DNA from: Massilia arenae
GTDB lineage: Bacteria > Pseudomonadota > Gammaproteobacteria > Burkholderiales > Burkholderiaceae_D
Assembly (NCBI RefSeq): GCF_008014745.1
Contig: NZ_VPFD01000017.1
Location: forward strand, 62,001 to 126,000
Direction: 5' to 3'
DNA: 64,000 bases
Made by a program: the position numbers and the translations under genes. This document shows, in pieces, positions 39,349 through 47,492 of the stretch. The first letter of the stretch is position 1. The number at the start of each line of letters is the position of its first letter. Below the pieces are notes generated by a model. That model made no database searches. It worked only from the letters and a program-made list of their open reading frames with translations, and was not told where the DNA came from.

Positions 39349-39381
39349 CATTGGATGCTCCACTCCAAGGAGCATCCAATG
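39349..39381 (+). promoter_or_regulatory. Hairpin that sequesters the ribosome site and start codon of the catalase-like gene
   Basis: A perfect 13-bp inverted repeat (39349-39361 with 39369-39381, 7-nt loop) has its right arm made of the Shine-Dalgarno core GGAG and the ATG start codon at 39379. In the mRNA the whole initiation region would be double-stranded. A second imperfect hairpin lies just upstream (39313-39334, GCAATG/CATTGC). Either this is a translational switch, or the same palindrome is a protein-binding operator in DNA. Confidence 0.6.
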
Positions 39382-40452
39382 GCTTTCCCCAGCAACCCGA
39401 TTCCCTACCGTCCCGACCTCGAGCACGCCGCGCTCGACGAGGAAGAAACCATCCACGCCCTGCAGGTCGTGTTCGCGAACATGGCGAAGAAGGTGGCCGA
39501 CGCCGAGGGCCACGCGCATCGCGCCGTGCACGCCAAGGGCCATGCCCTGGTGCGCGGCAAGCTGACCATCCTCGACCGCCTGCCGCCGCAGCTGGCCCAA
39601 GGGCTGTTCGCGCAGGCCGGCACCCATGACGTGCTGCTGCGCTGGTCGTCGCCGCCGGCCGAGCAGCTTCCGGACGGCGTCTCGACCCCGCGCGCGGTCG
39701 CCATGAAGGTGCTGGACGTGCAGGGCGAACGCCTGGATGCCGCAAAGCAGGGCAACTCGCAGGACTTCCTGATGGTGAACGGTCCGGCCTTCAACGCGCC
39801 CGATCCGCAGGCCTTCCTCAAGAACGTCAAGCTGCTGGCCGCCACCACCAACCGCACCGAGACCGGCAAGAAGGTCATCTCGGCCGTGCTGCGCGGCGCC
39901 GAGGCGGCGCTGGAGGCGGTGGGGGGCGAGAGCGGTTCGCTCAAGGCCATGGGCGGCGAGCCGCAGAATCATCCGCTGGGCGAGACTTATTTCAGCCAGA
40001 CGCCTTATCTGTACGGCCAGCACATGGCCAAGTTCTCGCTGGCGCCGGTGGCGCCGGCCCTGCAGGCGCTGGATGGTTCAGCGATCGAGGGCGGGGACGA
40101 CGCCCAGCGCGAAGCGATCCGTGCGCACTTCGCGGCCGGGGGCGGGGAGTGGGAACTGCGGGTCCAGCTGAACGTCGACACCGACAAGATGCCGATCGAG
40201 GATGCCTCGGTCGCCTGGCCGCAGGACCTGAGCCCCTATGTGGCGGTGGCGCGCGTGACGCTCGCACCGCAAACCAGCTGGGACGCCGGCTCGCTGCGCC
40301 TGGAAGACGAAACCGCCTTCGACCAGTGGAACTGCCTGGCCGCGCACCGGCCCCTCGGCGCCGTCAACCGCGCGCGGCGCCAGGTGATGGCCGTCTCGCG
40401 CGACTTCCGTTCGGAGTTCAACCGCTGCCCGATCCACGAACCGGCGGCCTGA
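39379..40452 (+). CDS. Catalase-family heme protein
   Basis: The product has 357 residues from the ATG at 39379 (AAGGAG site). It has a reduced catalase fold: AHRAVHAKGHALVRGKLTILD corresponds to the RVVHAKG distal-His segment of catalases, followed by VLLRWSSPPAEQLPDG and PRAVAMKVLDVQGERL (the RGFAxKF-like strand) and NSQDFLMVNGPAF. The proximal heme Tyr segment (RxFxYxDTQ) is not obvious. It lacks the C-terminal wrapping domain of classical catalases, whose length is about 480 or more. It may act as a peroxidase or as a lipid-peroxide enzyme. Its start lies inside a hairpin (39349-39381). Confidence 0.8.
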   Translation: MAFPSNPIPYRPDLEHAALDEEETIHALQVVFANMAKKVADAEGHAHRAVHAKGHALVRGKLTILDRLPPQLAQGLFAQAGTHDVLLRWSSPPAEQLPDGVSTPRAVAMKVLDVQGERLDAAKQGNSQDFLMVNGPAFNAPDPQAFLKNVKLLAATTNRTETGKKVISAVLRGAEAALEAVGGESGSLKAMGGEPQNHPLGETYFSQTPYLYGQHMAKFSLAPVAPALQALDGSAIEGGDDAQREAIRAHFAAGGGEWELRVQLNVDTDKMPIEDASVAWPQDLSPYVAVARVTLAPQTSWDAGSLRLEDETAFDQWNCLAAHRPLGAVNRARRQVMAVSRDFRSEFNRCPIHEPAA

Positions 40453-40453
40453 A

Positions 40454-41080
40454 TCAGCGCGCCACGATCAGGCGCAGCCCCAGTCCGATGAACACCGCGC
40501 CCGCGATCCGGTCCAGCCACATGGCGGCCGTGGGCGTGCGGTTGAGCCACTGGCCGATCGTGCCCGAAAAATAGCCGAGCGCGCCGAAGATGACGGCCGC
40601 CTGCAGGGTGAACACGAGGCCCAGCAGGCCGATCTGCAAGTTGGCGTCGCCGCGCGCGGCCACCACGAACTGCGGCAGGAAAGACAGGAAGAACAGCACG
40701 ACCTTGGGATTGATGGCCGCGGCCACCAGTCCTTTCACGAACAGCCGTCCGGCCGGTTCGTCGGATGCGCCGACCGTCGTCACGCGCGCGCCGCCGCGGC
40801 TCCTGATCGCGCCCCATCCCATCCAGATCAGGTACAGGCCGCCCACCACCTTGAGCGCGGTGAAGGCCGCCGGCGAGGCCGCGATCAGCGCGCTGACCCC
40901 GATCACGGCCAACACGGTATGGCTGATGCAGCCGAAAGCGCAGCCGAGCCCGAAGGCGATGCCGCGCACGCGGCCCTTGGCGATGCCAGTGCTGAGCACC
41001 ATCAGGTTGTCGGGACCGGGGGAGAGGGTGATCAGGATGGCGGCGGCGAGAAAGCCGAAGAGCTGTTCGGGCGAGAGCAT
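40454..41080 (-). CDS. LysE/RhtB-family amino acid exporter
   Basis: The product has 208 residues with about six membrane helices. The opening ITLSPGPDNLMVLSTGIAKGRVRGIAFGLGCAFG contains the family PGPxxL motif, and GGLYLIWMGWGAIRS and GLVAAAINPKVVLFFLSFLPQF are typical. It exports amino acids or related metabolites; the substrate is unknown. It ends one base after the convergent catalase-like gene, with no room for a terminator. Upstream on the same strand is the lysozyme-inhibitor-like gene, separated by a hairpin. Confidence 0.93.
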   Translation of the reverse strand: MLSPEQLFGFLAAAILITLSPGPDNLMVLSTGIAKGRVRGIAFGLGCAFGCISHTVLAVIGVSALIAASPAAFTALKVVGGLYLIWMGWGAIRSRGGARVTTVGASDEPAGRLFVKGLVAAAINPKVVLFFLSFLPQFVVAARGDANLQIGLLGLVFTLQAAVIFGALGYFSGTIGQWLNRTPTAAMWLDRIAGAVFIGLGLRLIVAR

Positions 41081-41087
41081 GGAAGTG

Positions 41088-41130
41088 TAGAAAATTGAAA
41101 CGGGCGAACAGCTTAACGCATGTTCGCCCG
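41088..41130 (-). terminator. Terminator-like hairpin after the lysozyme-inhibitor gene
   Basis: A perfect 10-bp inverted repeat CGGGCGAACA / TGTTCGCCCG (41101-41110 and 41121-41130) is followed on the minus strand by TTTCAATTTTC. It lies 34 bp after the stop of the gene at 41165 and before the exporter start. Confidence 0.65.
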
Positions 41131-41164
41131 CAGATGTCAGCTCGGCAGAGCCGGCCTCAGAGCC

Positions 41165-41740
41165 TTACGACTTCTTGCAGCTCAGTTCCTTGGCCTTGGC
41201 GCCCCACTTGATGGTGACCTTGCCCTGATGTTCCTTGAATTCTTCGCTGCGGTTGCCGTAGGCGATGCCGCTGGCGGTTCGTTCGCCGCGCAGCAGCACG
41301 TTTTCCTTATTGCGCGCCGCGACCATCGAGGCCGGCGTGGTATCGAGGAAGGTGGCGCTGATCTTGCTGCCGTCGCTGCAGGTGAAGGCGACCGGGCCGG
41401 TGGTCTTGACCAGCTTGTAGCTCGACTGCAGCTGCAGCATGCGGGTGCCGTAGGCGTTGTTGATGCAGCCGTTCATGTCCTTGGACTCGGCGCACGCCTT
41501 GACGCTGTCCCACCACTTGGTGTGCTGTTCCTGCAGTTCCTTGCTGGGGCCCGCGTCGAGTTTTTCGAGTGCGGCGCGGTACAGCGCAAAGACCAGGCCT
41601 TCGGATTCGGCCGAGCCGGGATGCTGGCAGACCTTGGCTTCGGCGCTGCCGATCCCCTTGGCGCAAAAGCCCGGCATCGAGACTGCCTGGGCGCCCAGCG
41701 GCAGGGCCAGGACGGCGGCGGCGATGAGTAGTCGTTTCAT
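41165..41740 (-). CDS. Periplasmic LprI/MliC-type lysozyme inhibitor-like protein
   Basis: The product has 191 residues from the ATG at 41740, preceded by AAGGAG; a signal peptide follows (MKRLLIAAAVLALPLGAQA). Residues about 24-110 have paired cysteines and the helical pattern of the DUF1311/LprI domain (CAKGIGSAEAKVCQHP ... WWDSVKACAESKDMNGCINNAYGTRM). Residues about 118-190 match an MliC-like beta domain (VAFTCSDGSKISATFLD ... VLLRGERTASGIAYGN ... ELSCKK). Both domain types are known in inhibitors of c-type lysozyme. A role in protecting the cell wall from host or protist lysozyme is inferred. There is no lipobox, so it is soluble in the periplasm. Confidence 0.75.
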   Translation of the reverse strand: MKRLLIAAAVLALPLGAQAVSMPGFCAKGIGSAEAKVCQHPGSAESEGLVFALYRAALEKLDAGPSKELQEQHTKWWDSVKACAESKDMNGCINNAYGTRMLQLQSSYKLVKTTGPVAFTCSDGSKISATFLDTTPASMVAARNKENVLLRGERTASGIAYGNRSEEFKEHQGKVTIKWGAKAKELSCKKS

Positions 41741-41816
41741 GGTGTGCTCCTTGTTATGCAATGGTGGTGGGGCGATGCGGCGTCATGCGCAAGCGCCGGC
41801 TTATAGATTCAAATTT

Positions 41817-42602
41817 TTATGGTGTGAGCTTCGCCAGGTCCAGTTCGATCCAGGTCGGCGCATGGTCGCTCGGCTTTTCGCGGCCGCGCACGAACTTGTC
41901 GACCCCGGCGTCCTTCAGCGCCGGCTGCAGCCTGGGGCTGAGCAGCAGGTGGTCGATGCGGATGCCGGCGTCGCGCCCGAAGGCGTTGCGGAAGTAATCC
42001 CAGAAGGTGTAGATGGTCTCGTCAGGGTGGATGGCGCGCAGCGAATCGAGCCAGCCCTGTTCGATCAGGCGCTCGAAGGCGGCGCGGGTCTCGGGACGGA
42101 ACAGGGCGTCGTCGACCCAGCGCTCCGGCTTGTAGACGTCGCGCTCGGTGGGGATGACGTTGAAGTCGCCCGCCAGCACGGCCGGTATGCCCTGCGCCAG
42201 CAGCTCCTGGCCGCGCAGGCGCAGGCGTTCCATCCAGGCCAGCTTGTAGTCGAACTTGGGGCCGGGGGCCGGATTCCCGTTCGGCAGGTAGAGGCCCGCG
42301 ATGAGGATGCCTTTATAGACGGCCTCGATGTAGCGGCTTTGTTCGTCGGTGTCGTCGCCCGGCAGGCCGCGCTGGACCTCTTGCGCCGGCTCGCGCGTGA
42401 GGATCGCCACGCCGTTCCAGCTTTTCTGGCCGTGCCAGAGCGCGTGGTAGCCGGCGTCCTCGATCGCCTGCAGCGGGAATTTGTCTTGCGGGGCCTTGAG
42501 CTCCTGCAGGCAGACGACGTCGGGCGCTCGCTCGCCGAGATACTGGACGAGGGCGTCCAGCCGGCTGTTGATGCTGTTGACATTGTAGGTTACGACGAGC
42601 AT
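41817..42602 (-). CDS. xth: Exodeoxyribonuclease III
   Basis: This enzyme cuts DNA at abasic sites and removes 3' blocks in base excision repair. The product has 261 residues. The endonuclease/exonuclease/phosphatase fold is clear: VTYNVNSINSRLDAL, VVCLQELKAPQDKFP with the metal-binding Glu34, IAGLYLPNGNPAPGPKFDYKLAW, LAGDFNVIPTERDVY, and the end RIDHLLLSPRLQP ... SDHAPTWIELDL. All key residues are present. It is monocistronic and divergent from the amino acid ABC transporter operon. Confidence 0.96.
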   Translation of the reverse strand: MLVVTYNVNSINSRLDALVQYLGERAPDVVCLQELKAPQDKFPLQAIEDAGYHALWHGQKSWNGVAILTREPAQEVQRGLPGDDTDEQSRYIEAVYKGILIAGLYLPNGNPAPGPKFDYKLAWMERLRLRGQELLAQGIPAVLAGDFNVIPTERDVYKPERWVDDALFRPETRAAFERLIEQGWLDSLRAIHPDETIYTFWDYFRNAFGRDAGIRIDHLLLSPRLQPALKDAGVDKFVRGREKPSDHAPTWIELDLAKLTP

Positions 42603-42787
42603 GGCTTCTCCGATCGGGTTGAGGTAATTATGACAACAATTTGCGGCGCGAGGCGCACGGGTCGCCTGCCTCGAGCGCTGCTATATGAGTTTTTCGACAT
42701 TTTCTTATGGCAAATGAGTCGTTTTTCGATATAAGCGTTTGTTCTATACTCGAAGGAATCGCAATCGACATCGTAGCCGGAGCATCA

Positions 42788-43618
42788 ATGATCACTCGCC
42801 GTCACCTCATCCTGAGCACCTTCGCCCTGGGCACCTCCTTGTCCGCCGGCCTCGCGCAAGCCGACCAGCTGGCCGACATCAAGCAGAAGGGCCAGATCGT
42901 GTTCGGCGTGCTCGGCACCGATGAACCGAACAGCTTCATCGACCCGAAATCGCGCCAGCTGGTGGGCTACGAGATCGACATCGCCAATGCGGTGGCCAAG
43001 AAGCTGGGCGTCAAGCCGGTGTTCAAGCAGATCTCCGTCGCCGCCCGCATTCCCGAGCTGCAGCAGGGCCACGTCGACATCCTGGCCGCTTCGCTCACCC
43101 ACAACAAGGAGCGCGAATCGCAGGTGGACTTCGCGCTGACCCACTTCGTGACCGGTTCCAAGGTCATGGTGCGCGCCACCAGCGGCATCACCGGCTTGCC
43201 CCAGCTGGCCGGCAAGAAGGTGCTGACCGTGCGCGGCGGCACCCAGGAAACGAATATCCGCAAGGCGGTGCCGAACGTCGAGGTGGTGACCTTCGAGAAT
43301 ACCCAGCAAGCCTTCCAGGCGCTGCGCCAGGGCAAAGGCGTCGCCTACGTCAACGACGAATCGTCGCTGCTGTCCGATTACGGCAAGCTGGGCCCGGCCG
43401 CCAAGGGCTTCACGATCCTGGCGCCGTCGATCGGCAACGAGCCGCTCGCCCTCGGCCTGCGCAAGGGCGAGAAGGGCCTGAAGACGGTGGTCGACCAGAC
43501 CCTGCGCGAGCTGGAAAGCAGCGGCGCCGCCGAGCAGCTGTTCAATAAATGGTACGGCCCCGGCACCCGCACCAACCTGGCCAAGCGCAGCTTCAAGATT
43601 CATACCGACCAGATCTGA
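42788..43618 (+). CDS. Polar amino acid ABC transporter, periplasmic binding protein
   Basis: The product has 276 residues starting at 42788. A signal peptide with paired arginines (MITRRHLILSTFALGTSLSAGLAQA) precedes a family 3 solute-binding domain (QIVFGVLGTDEPNSFIDPKSRQLVGYEIDIANAVAKKLGVKP). It should bind an acidic or polar amino acid; the exact ligand is unknown. It is the first gene of a four-gene operon (binding protein, two permeases, ATPase). The 185-bp gap upstream is AT-rich for this genome, with TATACT at 42745-42750 as a possible -10. Confidence 0.92.
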   Translation: MITRRHLILSTFALGTSLSAGLAQADQLADIKQKGQIVFGVLGTDEPNSFIDPKSRQLVGYEIDIANAVAKKLGVKPVFKQISVAARIPELQQGHVDILAASLTHNKERESQVDFALTHFVTGSKVMVRATSGITGLPQLAGKKVLTVRGGTQETNIRKAVPNVEVVTFENTQQAFQALRQGKGVAYVNDESSLLSDYGKLGPAAKGFTILAPSIGNEPLALGLRKGEKGLKTVVDQTLRELESSGAAEQLFNKWYGPGTRTNLAKRSFKIHTDQI

Positions 43619-43626
43619 GTCTGGTC

Positions 43627-44319
43627 TTGTTCTTCGATCCGACCATCCTGCAGACAGGCGAGTACCACGACTGGCTGGTGCAGGGATTCTTCCTGTCGAT
43701 CCAGCTGACCGTCATCAGCTTCGCCTTCGCGCTGCCTTTCGGCGCGCTGGTGGCGGTGATGCGCACGTCGACCTTCGCGCCCATGCGCGCGGCCGGGGCG
43801 ACGGTCGTCGAGGCGATCCGCAACGTGCCGCTGCTGGCGCACCTGCTGTTCTGGTACTTCGCCTTTCCCGAACTGCTGCCGGAAAGCGCGCGCGAAATCC
43901 TGTACGCGAACAACCCCGAAGTGATCTGCGCCGTCATCGCCCTGAGCCTGTACGCCGGCGTGCACATGGCCGAGGACATCCGCAGCGGCATCCGCGCCAT
44001 CCCGGCGACCCAGCTCGAGGCAGCGCGTTCGCTGGGCCTGGGCCGGGTGGCCGCGGTGCGCCTGGTGTTGCTGCCGCAGGCGCTGCGCGCCTCGGTGCCG
44101 CCGCTGCTGTCGCAGACCGTCAACCTGTGGAAGGACACCAGCGTGGCCACCGTGATCGGCGCGGCCGAACTGATGTACCAGGCCGCGCGCGTGGAGACGG
44201 CCAGCTTTCGCAGCCTGGAGGCGTTCACTTTCGCCACGCTGGCCTACCTGACGGTCTCGCTCGTGATCTCGCTGCTGGCCCACCTGTTCCAGCGCCGTTT
44301 TCCGGTGCGGACGACTTGA
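43627..44319 (+). CDS. Polar amino acid ABC transporter permease 1
   Basis: This is an inner-membrane permease with about five helices and the HisM/GlnP-type pattern (FLSIQLTVISFAFALPFGALVAVMR ... EAIRNVPLLAHLLFWYFAFP ... EAARSLGLGRVAAVRLVLLPQALR, the EAA loop). The start is uncertain. No ATG fits; a TTG at 43627 (MFFDPTILQTG) is chosen because it lies just after the stop of the binding-protein gene, giving 230 residues. An ATG at 43549 would require a long overlap with a poor N-terminus. Confidence 0.88.
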   Translation: MFFDPTILQTGEYHDWLVQGFFLSIQLTVISFAFALPFGALVAVMRTSTFAPMRAAGATVVEAIRNVPLLAHLLFWYFAFPELLPESAREILYANNPEVICAVIALSLYAGVHMAEDIRSGIRAIPATQLEAARSLGLGRVAAVRLVLLPQALRASVPPLLSQTVNLWKDTSVATVIGAAELMYQAARVETASFRSLEAFTFATLAYLTVSLVISLLAHLFQRRFPVRTT

Positions 44320-44329
44320 GAGGCGGCGC

Positions 44330-45022
44330 ATGCTCGAACTGATCGATACCTACTGGCTGTACTTCCTGGTCGGCCAATATCCCGAAGGACCGCTGGGCGG
44401 CCTGGTGCTGACCATCCTGCTGTCGGGCGCGGCGCTGGTGCTGGCAATGCCGCTCGGCCTGCTGCTGGGCATCGCCCGCGTCAGCCCGTATCGCGCCATC
44501 AGCCTGCCGGTGGCCGGCCTGGTGCAGGTGGTGCGCGCCGTGCCGCTGCTGCTGGTGCTGTTCTGGGTGTACTTCTTCCTGCCCGCCGTCACCGGCGTCA
44601 AGACCTCGCAGGCGACCACGATGCTGATCGTGCTGGTGGTGTTCGACAGCGTCTACCTGGCCGAGATCGTGGCCGCCGGCATGCGCGCACTGCCCAAGGG
44701 GCAGCTGGAAAGCGCCCGTTCGCTGGGCCTGGGCTATGGGGCCGCGTTGCGCCACGTGGTGCTGCCGCAGACGCTGCGCCATGGCCTGCCGTCGATCGTC
44801 AACCAGCTGGTCTCGACCATCAAGGCGACCTCGCTCGGCTACATCATCGGCCTGTCCGAAGTCTCGTTCATCGCCACCCAGATCAATACCCTGGTGTTCA
44901 CCCAGGCGGTGGAGGTCTACCTGATCCTGGCGCTGACCTATTTCATCCTGTGTTTCGGCCTGTCCCGCCTGGCCTTCCTGCTCGAGCGGCGCCTGCAACG
45001 GCGCGCTGTGCAAGCGTCATGA
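44330..45022 (+). CDS. Polar amino acid ABC transporter permease 2
   Basis: The product has 230 residues. It is the second permease of the heterodimer, with the same fold ([28 protein letters not shown] ... [19 protein letters not shown]) and EAA loop [24 protein letters not shown]. It follows permease 1 by 10 bp with a GAGAGG site and is followed by the ATPase after 13 bp. Confidence 0.94.
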   Translation: MLELIDTYWLYFLVGQYPEGPLGGLVLTILLSGAALVLAMPLGLLLGIARVSPYRAISLPVAGLVQVVRAVPLLLVLFWVYFFLPAVTGVKTSQATTMLIVLVVFDSVYLAEIVAAGMRALPKGQLESARSLGLGYGAALRHVVLPQTLRHGLPSIVNQLVSTIKATSLGYIIGLSEVSFIATQINTLVFTQAVEVYLILALTYFILCFGLSRLAFLLERRLQRRAVQAS

Positions 45023-45035
45023 AAGTGCATCAACG

Positions 45036-45764
45036 ATGATCGTTCTCGATAAAGTCAATAAATTCTACGGCGAGTACCACGCGCTGGTGGACATCACCGA
45101 GCGCGTCGACAACAACGAGGTGCTGGTGGTGTGCGGGCCTTCCGGTTCCGGCAAGTCGACCCTGATCCGCACCCTCAACCGGCTCGAGGAAATCGACGCC
45201 GGCCGCATCGAGATCGACGGCCGTGACATTCACGCCAAAGGCTTCGATGTCAACGCGCTGCGCGCCGGCATCGGTTTCGTGTTCCAGAGTTTTAACCTGT
45301 TTCCGCACCTGACGGTGCTGGAAAATTGTGTGCTGGCGCCGGTCAAGCTGGGGCGGGCAAGCAAGGCCGAAGCGCGCGACTACGCCATGCAGCTGCTCGA
45401 GCGGGTCGGCCTGGCGCACAAGGCCGACGCCTATCCCAGCGCGCTGTCGGGCGGCCAGCAGCAGCGGGTGGCGATCGCGCGTGCGCTGGCCATGCGGCCG
45501 CCGATCATGCTGTTCGACGAGCCGACCAGCGCGCTCGATCCCGAGATGGTGGGCGAGGTGCTGCAAGTGATGCGTTCGCTGGCGGGCGAGGGCATGACCA
45601 TGGTCTGCGTGACCCACGAGATGGGCTTTGCGCGCGACGTGGCCGACCGGATCTGGTTCATGGCGGAGGGGAAGATCCTGGAAAAGGCCACGCCGCAGGA
45701 GTTCTTCGCCCATCCGCAACACCCGCGCGCGCAGCAGTTCCTGGCGGACCGCCGGCGCGACTAG
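45036..45764 (+). CDS. Polar amino acid ABC transporter ATP-binding protein
   Basis: The product has 242 residues of the GlnQ/GltL type. Walker A is GPSGSGKST, the Q-loop [16 protein letters not shown], the signature [15 protein letters not shown], Walker [20 protein letters not shown], and the switch [21 protein letters not shown]. It energises import through the two permeases just upstream. It is the last gene of the operon, and a 158-bp palindromic repeat starts 12 bp after its stop. Confidence 0.96.
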   Translation: MIVLDKVNKFYGEYHALVDITERVDNNEVLVVCGPSGSGKSTLIRTLNRLEEIDAGRIEIDGRDIHAKGFDVNALRAGIGFVFQSFNLFPHLTVLENCVLAPVKLGRASKAEARDYAMQLLERVGLAHKADAYPSALSGGQQQRVAIARALAMRPPIMLFDEPTSALDPEMVGEVLQVMRSLAGEGMTMVCVTHEMGFARDVADRIWFMAEGKILEKATPQEFFAHPQHPRAQQFLADRRRD

Positions 45765-45776
45765 CTGTCGCTGCTA

Positions 45777-45934
45777 AGAGCCTATCCCAGTAGGTGGGAG
45801 TCGCTCCTGGCGCGCCTGGTGGGCGTGAGCTGCGTTGCTCGTCGTTGCATGGCTAGCCATGCGGCCTCCTCGCGCCTTGCTCACGCCCGCCATGCATCAC
45901 CATGAGCTTCCCCCCACCTACTGGGATAGGCTCT
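45777..45934. repeat. 158-bp nested palindromic repeat (MITE-like)
   Basis: The element is bounded by a perfect 22-bp inverted repeat (45777-45798 and 45913-45934; core CCTATCCCAGTAGGTGGG). Within it are a second inverted pair GGGCGTGAGC / GCTCACGCCC (45821-45830 and 45879-45888) and a central 16-bp palindrome GCATGGCTAGCCATGC (45847-45862). The whole can fold into one long hairpin. It has no coding capacity. It lies between the ABC ATPase and yjbQ and may also end transcription of the ABC operon. The layout is that of a non-autonomous mobile repeat. Confidence 0.8.
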
Positions 45935-45972
45935 AAGATGAAGGCCCTCGGCTTTCATCACAGGACGACAGC

Positions 45973-46389
45973 ATGGCGCACCAGACCATCCTCGAATTTT
46001 CAACCAGCGGGCGCGGCACCCGCGACATCACGCGCGACGTCGCCGCCGTCGTCGCGGCATCAAGGCTGCAATGCGGCCTGGTCCAGGTCTTCGTGCAGCA
46101 CACCAGCTGCTCGCTGCTGCTCACCGAGAATGCCGATGGCGACGTACGGCGCGACCTGGAAACCATCGTTTCCCGCCTGGCGCCGGACGGCGACCCGGCC
46201 TACCGCCACGACGCCGAAGGGCCGGACGATATGTCGGCCCACGGCCGCACCATGCTGACCGACACCGCGCTGACGATTCCGGTCGGGGCAGGGCGCATGC
46301 TGCTGGGCACCTGGCAGGGCATCTACCTGTGGGAACACCGCACCGCGCCACACCGGCGGCGGGTGGTTGTCACGGTGCTGGGCGGCTGA
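45973..46389 (+). CDS. yjbQ: YjbQ family protein (UPF0047)
   Basis: The product has 138 residues, the standard family length. The motifs VQVFVQHTSCSLLLTENADGDVRRDLE, YRHDAEGPDDMSAHGRTMLTDTALTIPV and LGTWQGIYLWEHRTAPHRRRVVVTV are all characteristic. Family members have a conserved metal site and have been linked to weak thiamine-phosphate synthase activity; the true role is unsettled. It is transcribed alone after the palindromic repeat. Confidence 0.92.
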   Translation: MAHQTILEFSTSGRGTRDITRDVAAVVAASRLQCGLVQVFVQHTSCSLLLTENADGDVRRDLETIVSRLAPDGDPAYRHDAEGPDDMSAHGRTMLTDTALTIPVGAGRMLLGTWQGIYLWEHRTAPHRRRVVVTVLGG

Positions 46390-46502
46390 AGGCATATGCA
46401 TATTATGAGGGTGGCATGGATTTCGTTCCCGGCGTAGATCGGGGCCGTGACTTCTGGTACTGTGAGGCGCTAGCGCTCATCCACCTCCAGCCCGGGAATC
46501 CC

Positions 46503-47042
46503 ATGCACGTCGCCTCCAACAGCCGTCGCCGCACCCTCTTGACTCTGCTGGCGCTGTGCGCCGAACTGGCCATGCTCGCGCGCGAGCACCTGCATGGTGG
46601 CGTGCTGTCGCATCACCTGCTGGCCAATCCCGACCTGCCCGCGGTGTCGAACTGGTGGGGCCTGCTGCTGGTGCCGTTGCTGACCTGGTGGACCGTCGGC
46701 AGGGTCGAGCGCCGCGCCCAGCATGCCGCCAGCGGCGGACGCTCGCTCAAGCCGGCGCCCCTCATCGCTTTCGTGTGCGCGCTGGCTTACGGCGCCACGC
46801 TGGCGGCGCTGTTCGCGGCCGGTAGCCCCCTGGTCGACTACGTCTTCTTTGGCCTGCTGGCGCTGGCCCTCGTGGTGCGCCTGTGGCATGCCGAGTATCT
46901 GCTGGGCTTCGTGCTTGCCATGAGCTGGGTAGCCGGCCCGGTTCTGCCGGCCATGTTCGGGGCGGTCATCGCAGTGTTGTCCTGGCTGGTGCACACGGCG
47001 GGGCGGGCCTTGTGGCGCCGGCTGCGTCCGGGCATGGCCTGA
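46503..47042 (+). CDS. Multi-pass membrane protein, function unknown
   Basis: The product has 179 residues from the ATG at 46503, which has a GGGAA site upstream. There are five or six hydrophobic helices: around 11-25, 50-66 (NWWGLLLVPLLTWWTVG), 88-108 (LIAFVCALAYGATLAALF), 112-130 and 135-170. I recognise no family. It is followed after 14 bp by another small membrane protein, and the pair are probably co-transcribed. The 113 bp before it contain no visible feature. Confidence 0.6.
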   Translation: MHVASNSRRRTLLTLLALCAELAMLAREHLHGGVLSHHLLANPDLPAVSNWWGLLLVPLLTWWTVGRVERRAQHAASGGRSLKPAPLIAFVCALAYGATLAALFAAGSPLVDYVFFGLLALALVVRLWHAEYLLGFVLAMSWVAGPVLPAMFGAVIAVLSWLVHTAGRALWRRLRPGMA

Positions 47043-47056
47043 GCGGACCGCCTGTC

Positions 47057-47356
47057 ATGGGCCATCCTTTCCTGCTGTTCGCCACGATCTTCCTCATCCT
47101 CGCCATCGTGCTGTACGCAGCGCCCGGGCGCAAGCTGCTCAACTTCGTGCACTACCCGGCGGCGCAGGACCAGGTTGCGCGCCTGAACCGCTACGCGGCG
47201 CTGCGCCTGTTGCTGCCGGCCCTGGTCAACCTGGGCTGCGCCTGGGCAGTGGCCGGGCGACCGGGCCTGATGGTGCCGATGATCTTCCTGACGCCGTTGT
47301 CGGTGCTGGGCGTGGTGGTCTGGATCGCGGCCGGGGCCAGGCGCTTCGGCGCCTGA
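47057..47356 (+). CDS. Small three-helix membrane protein, function unknown
   Basis: The product has 99 residues from the ATG at 47057 (MGHPFLLFATIFLILAIVLYAAPG). Three hydrophobic segments are seen (about 4-22, 48-66, 70-94). The longer open frame upstream overlaps the preceding gene and has no hydrophobic pattern, so it is not used. No family was recognised. Confidence 0.6.
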   Translation: MGHPFLLFATIFLILAIVLYAAPGRKLLNFVHYPAAQDQVARLNRYAALRLLLPALVNLGCAWAVAGRPGLMVPMIFLTPLSVLGVVVWIAAGARRFGA

Positions 47357-47492
47357 ACGCCGTCCAGGCGCGATTGCAAGACCCAGGGCAAACTTTCCAG
47401 GACGTTCCGTGTGGCCGGGTGCGCCGCTTTGTTCCTATAATTGGCGGCCAGCCGGCGTGTTGTCGGCCAGATTTCGCCACCTCCGACCATCC

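Noticed and set aside
45777..45934. Degenerate insertion sequence
   Set aside because: Only 158 bp with no coding capacity; described as a palindromic MITE-like repeat instead.
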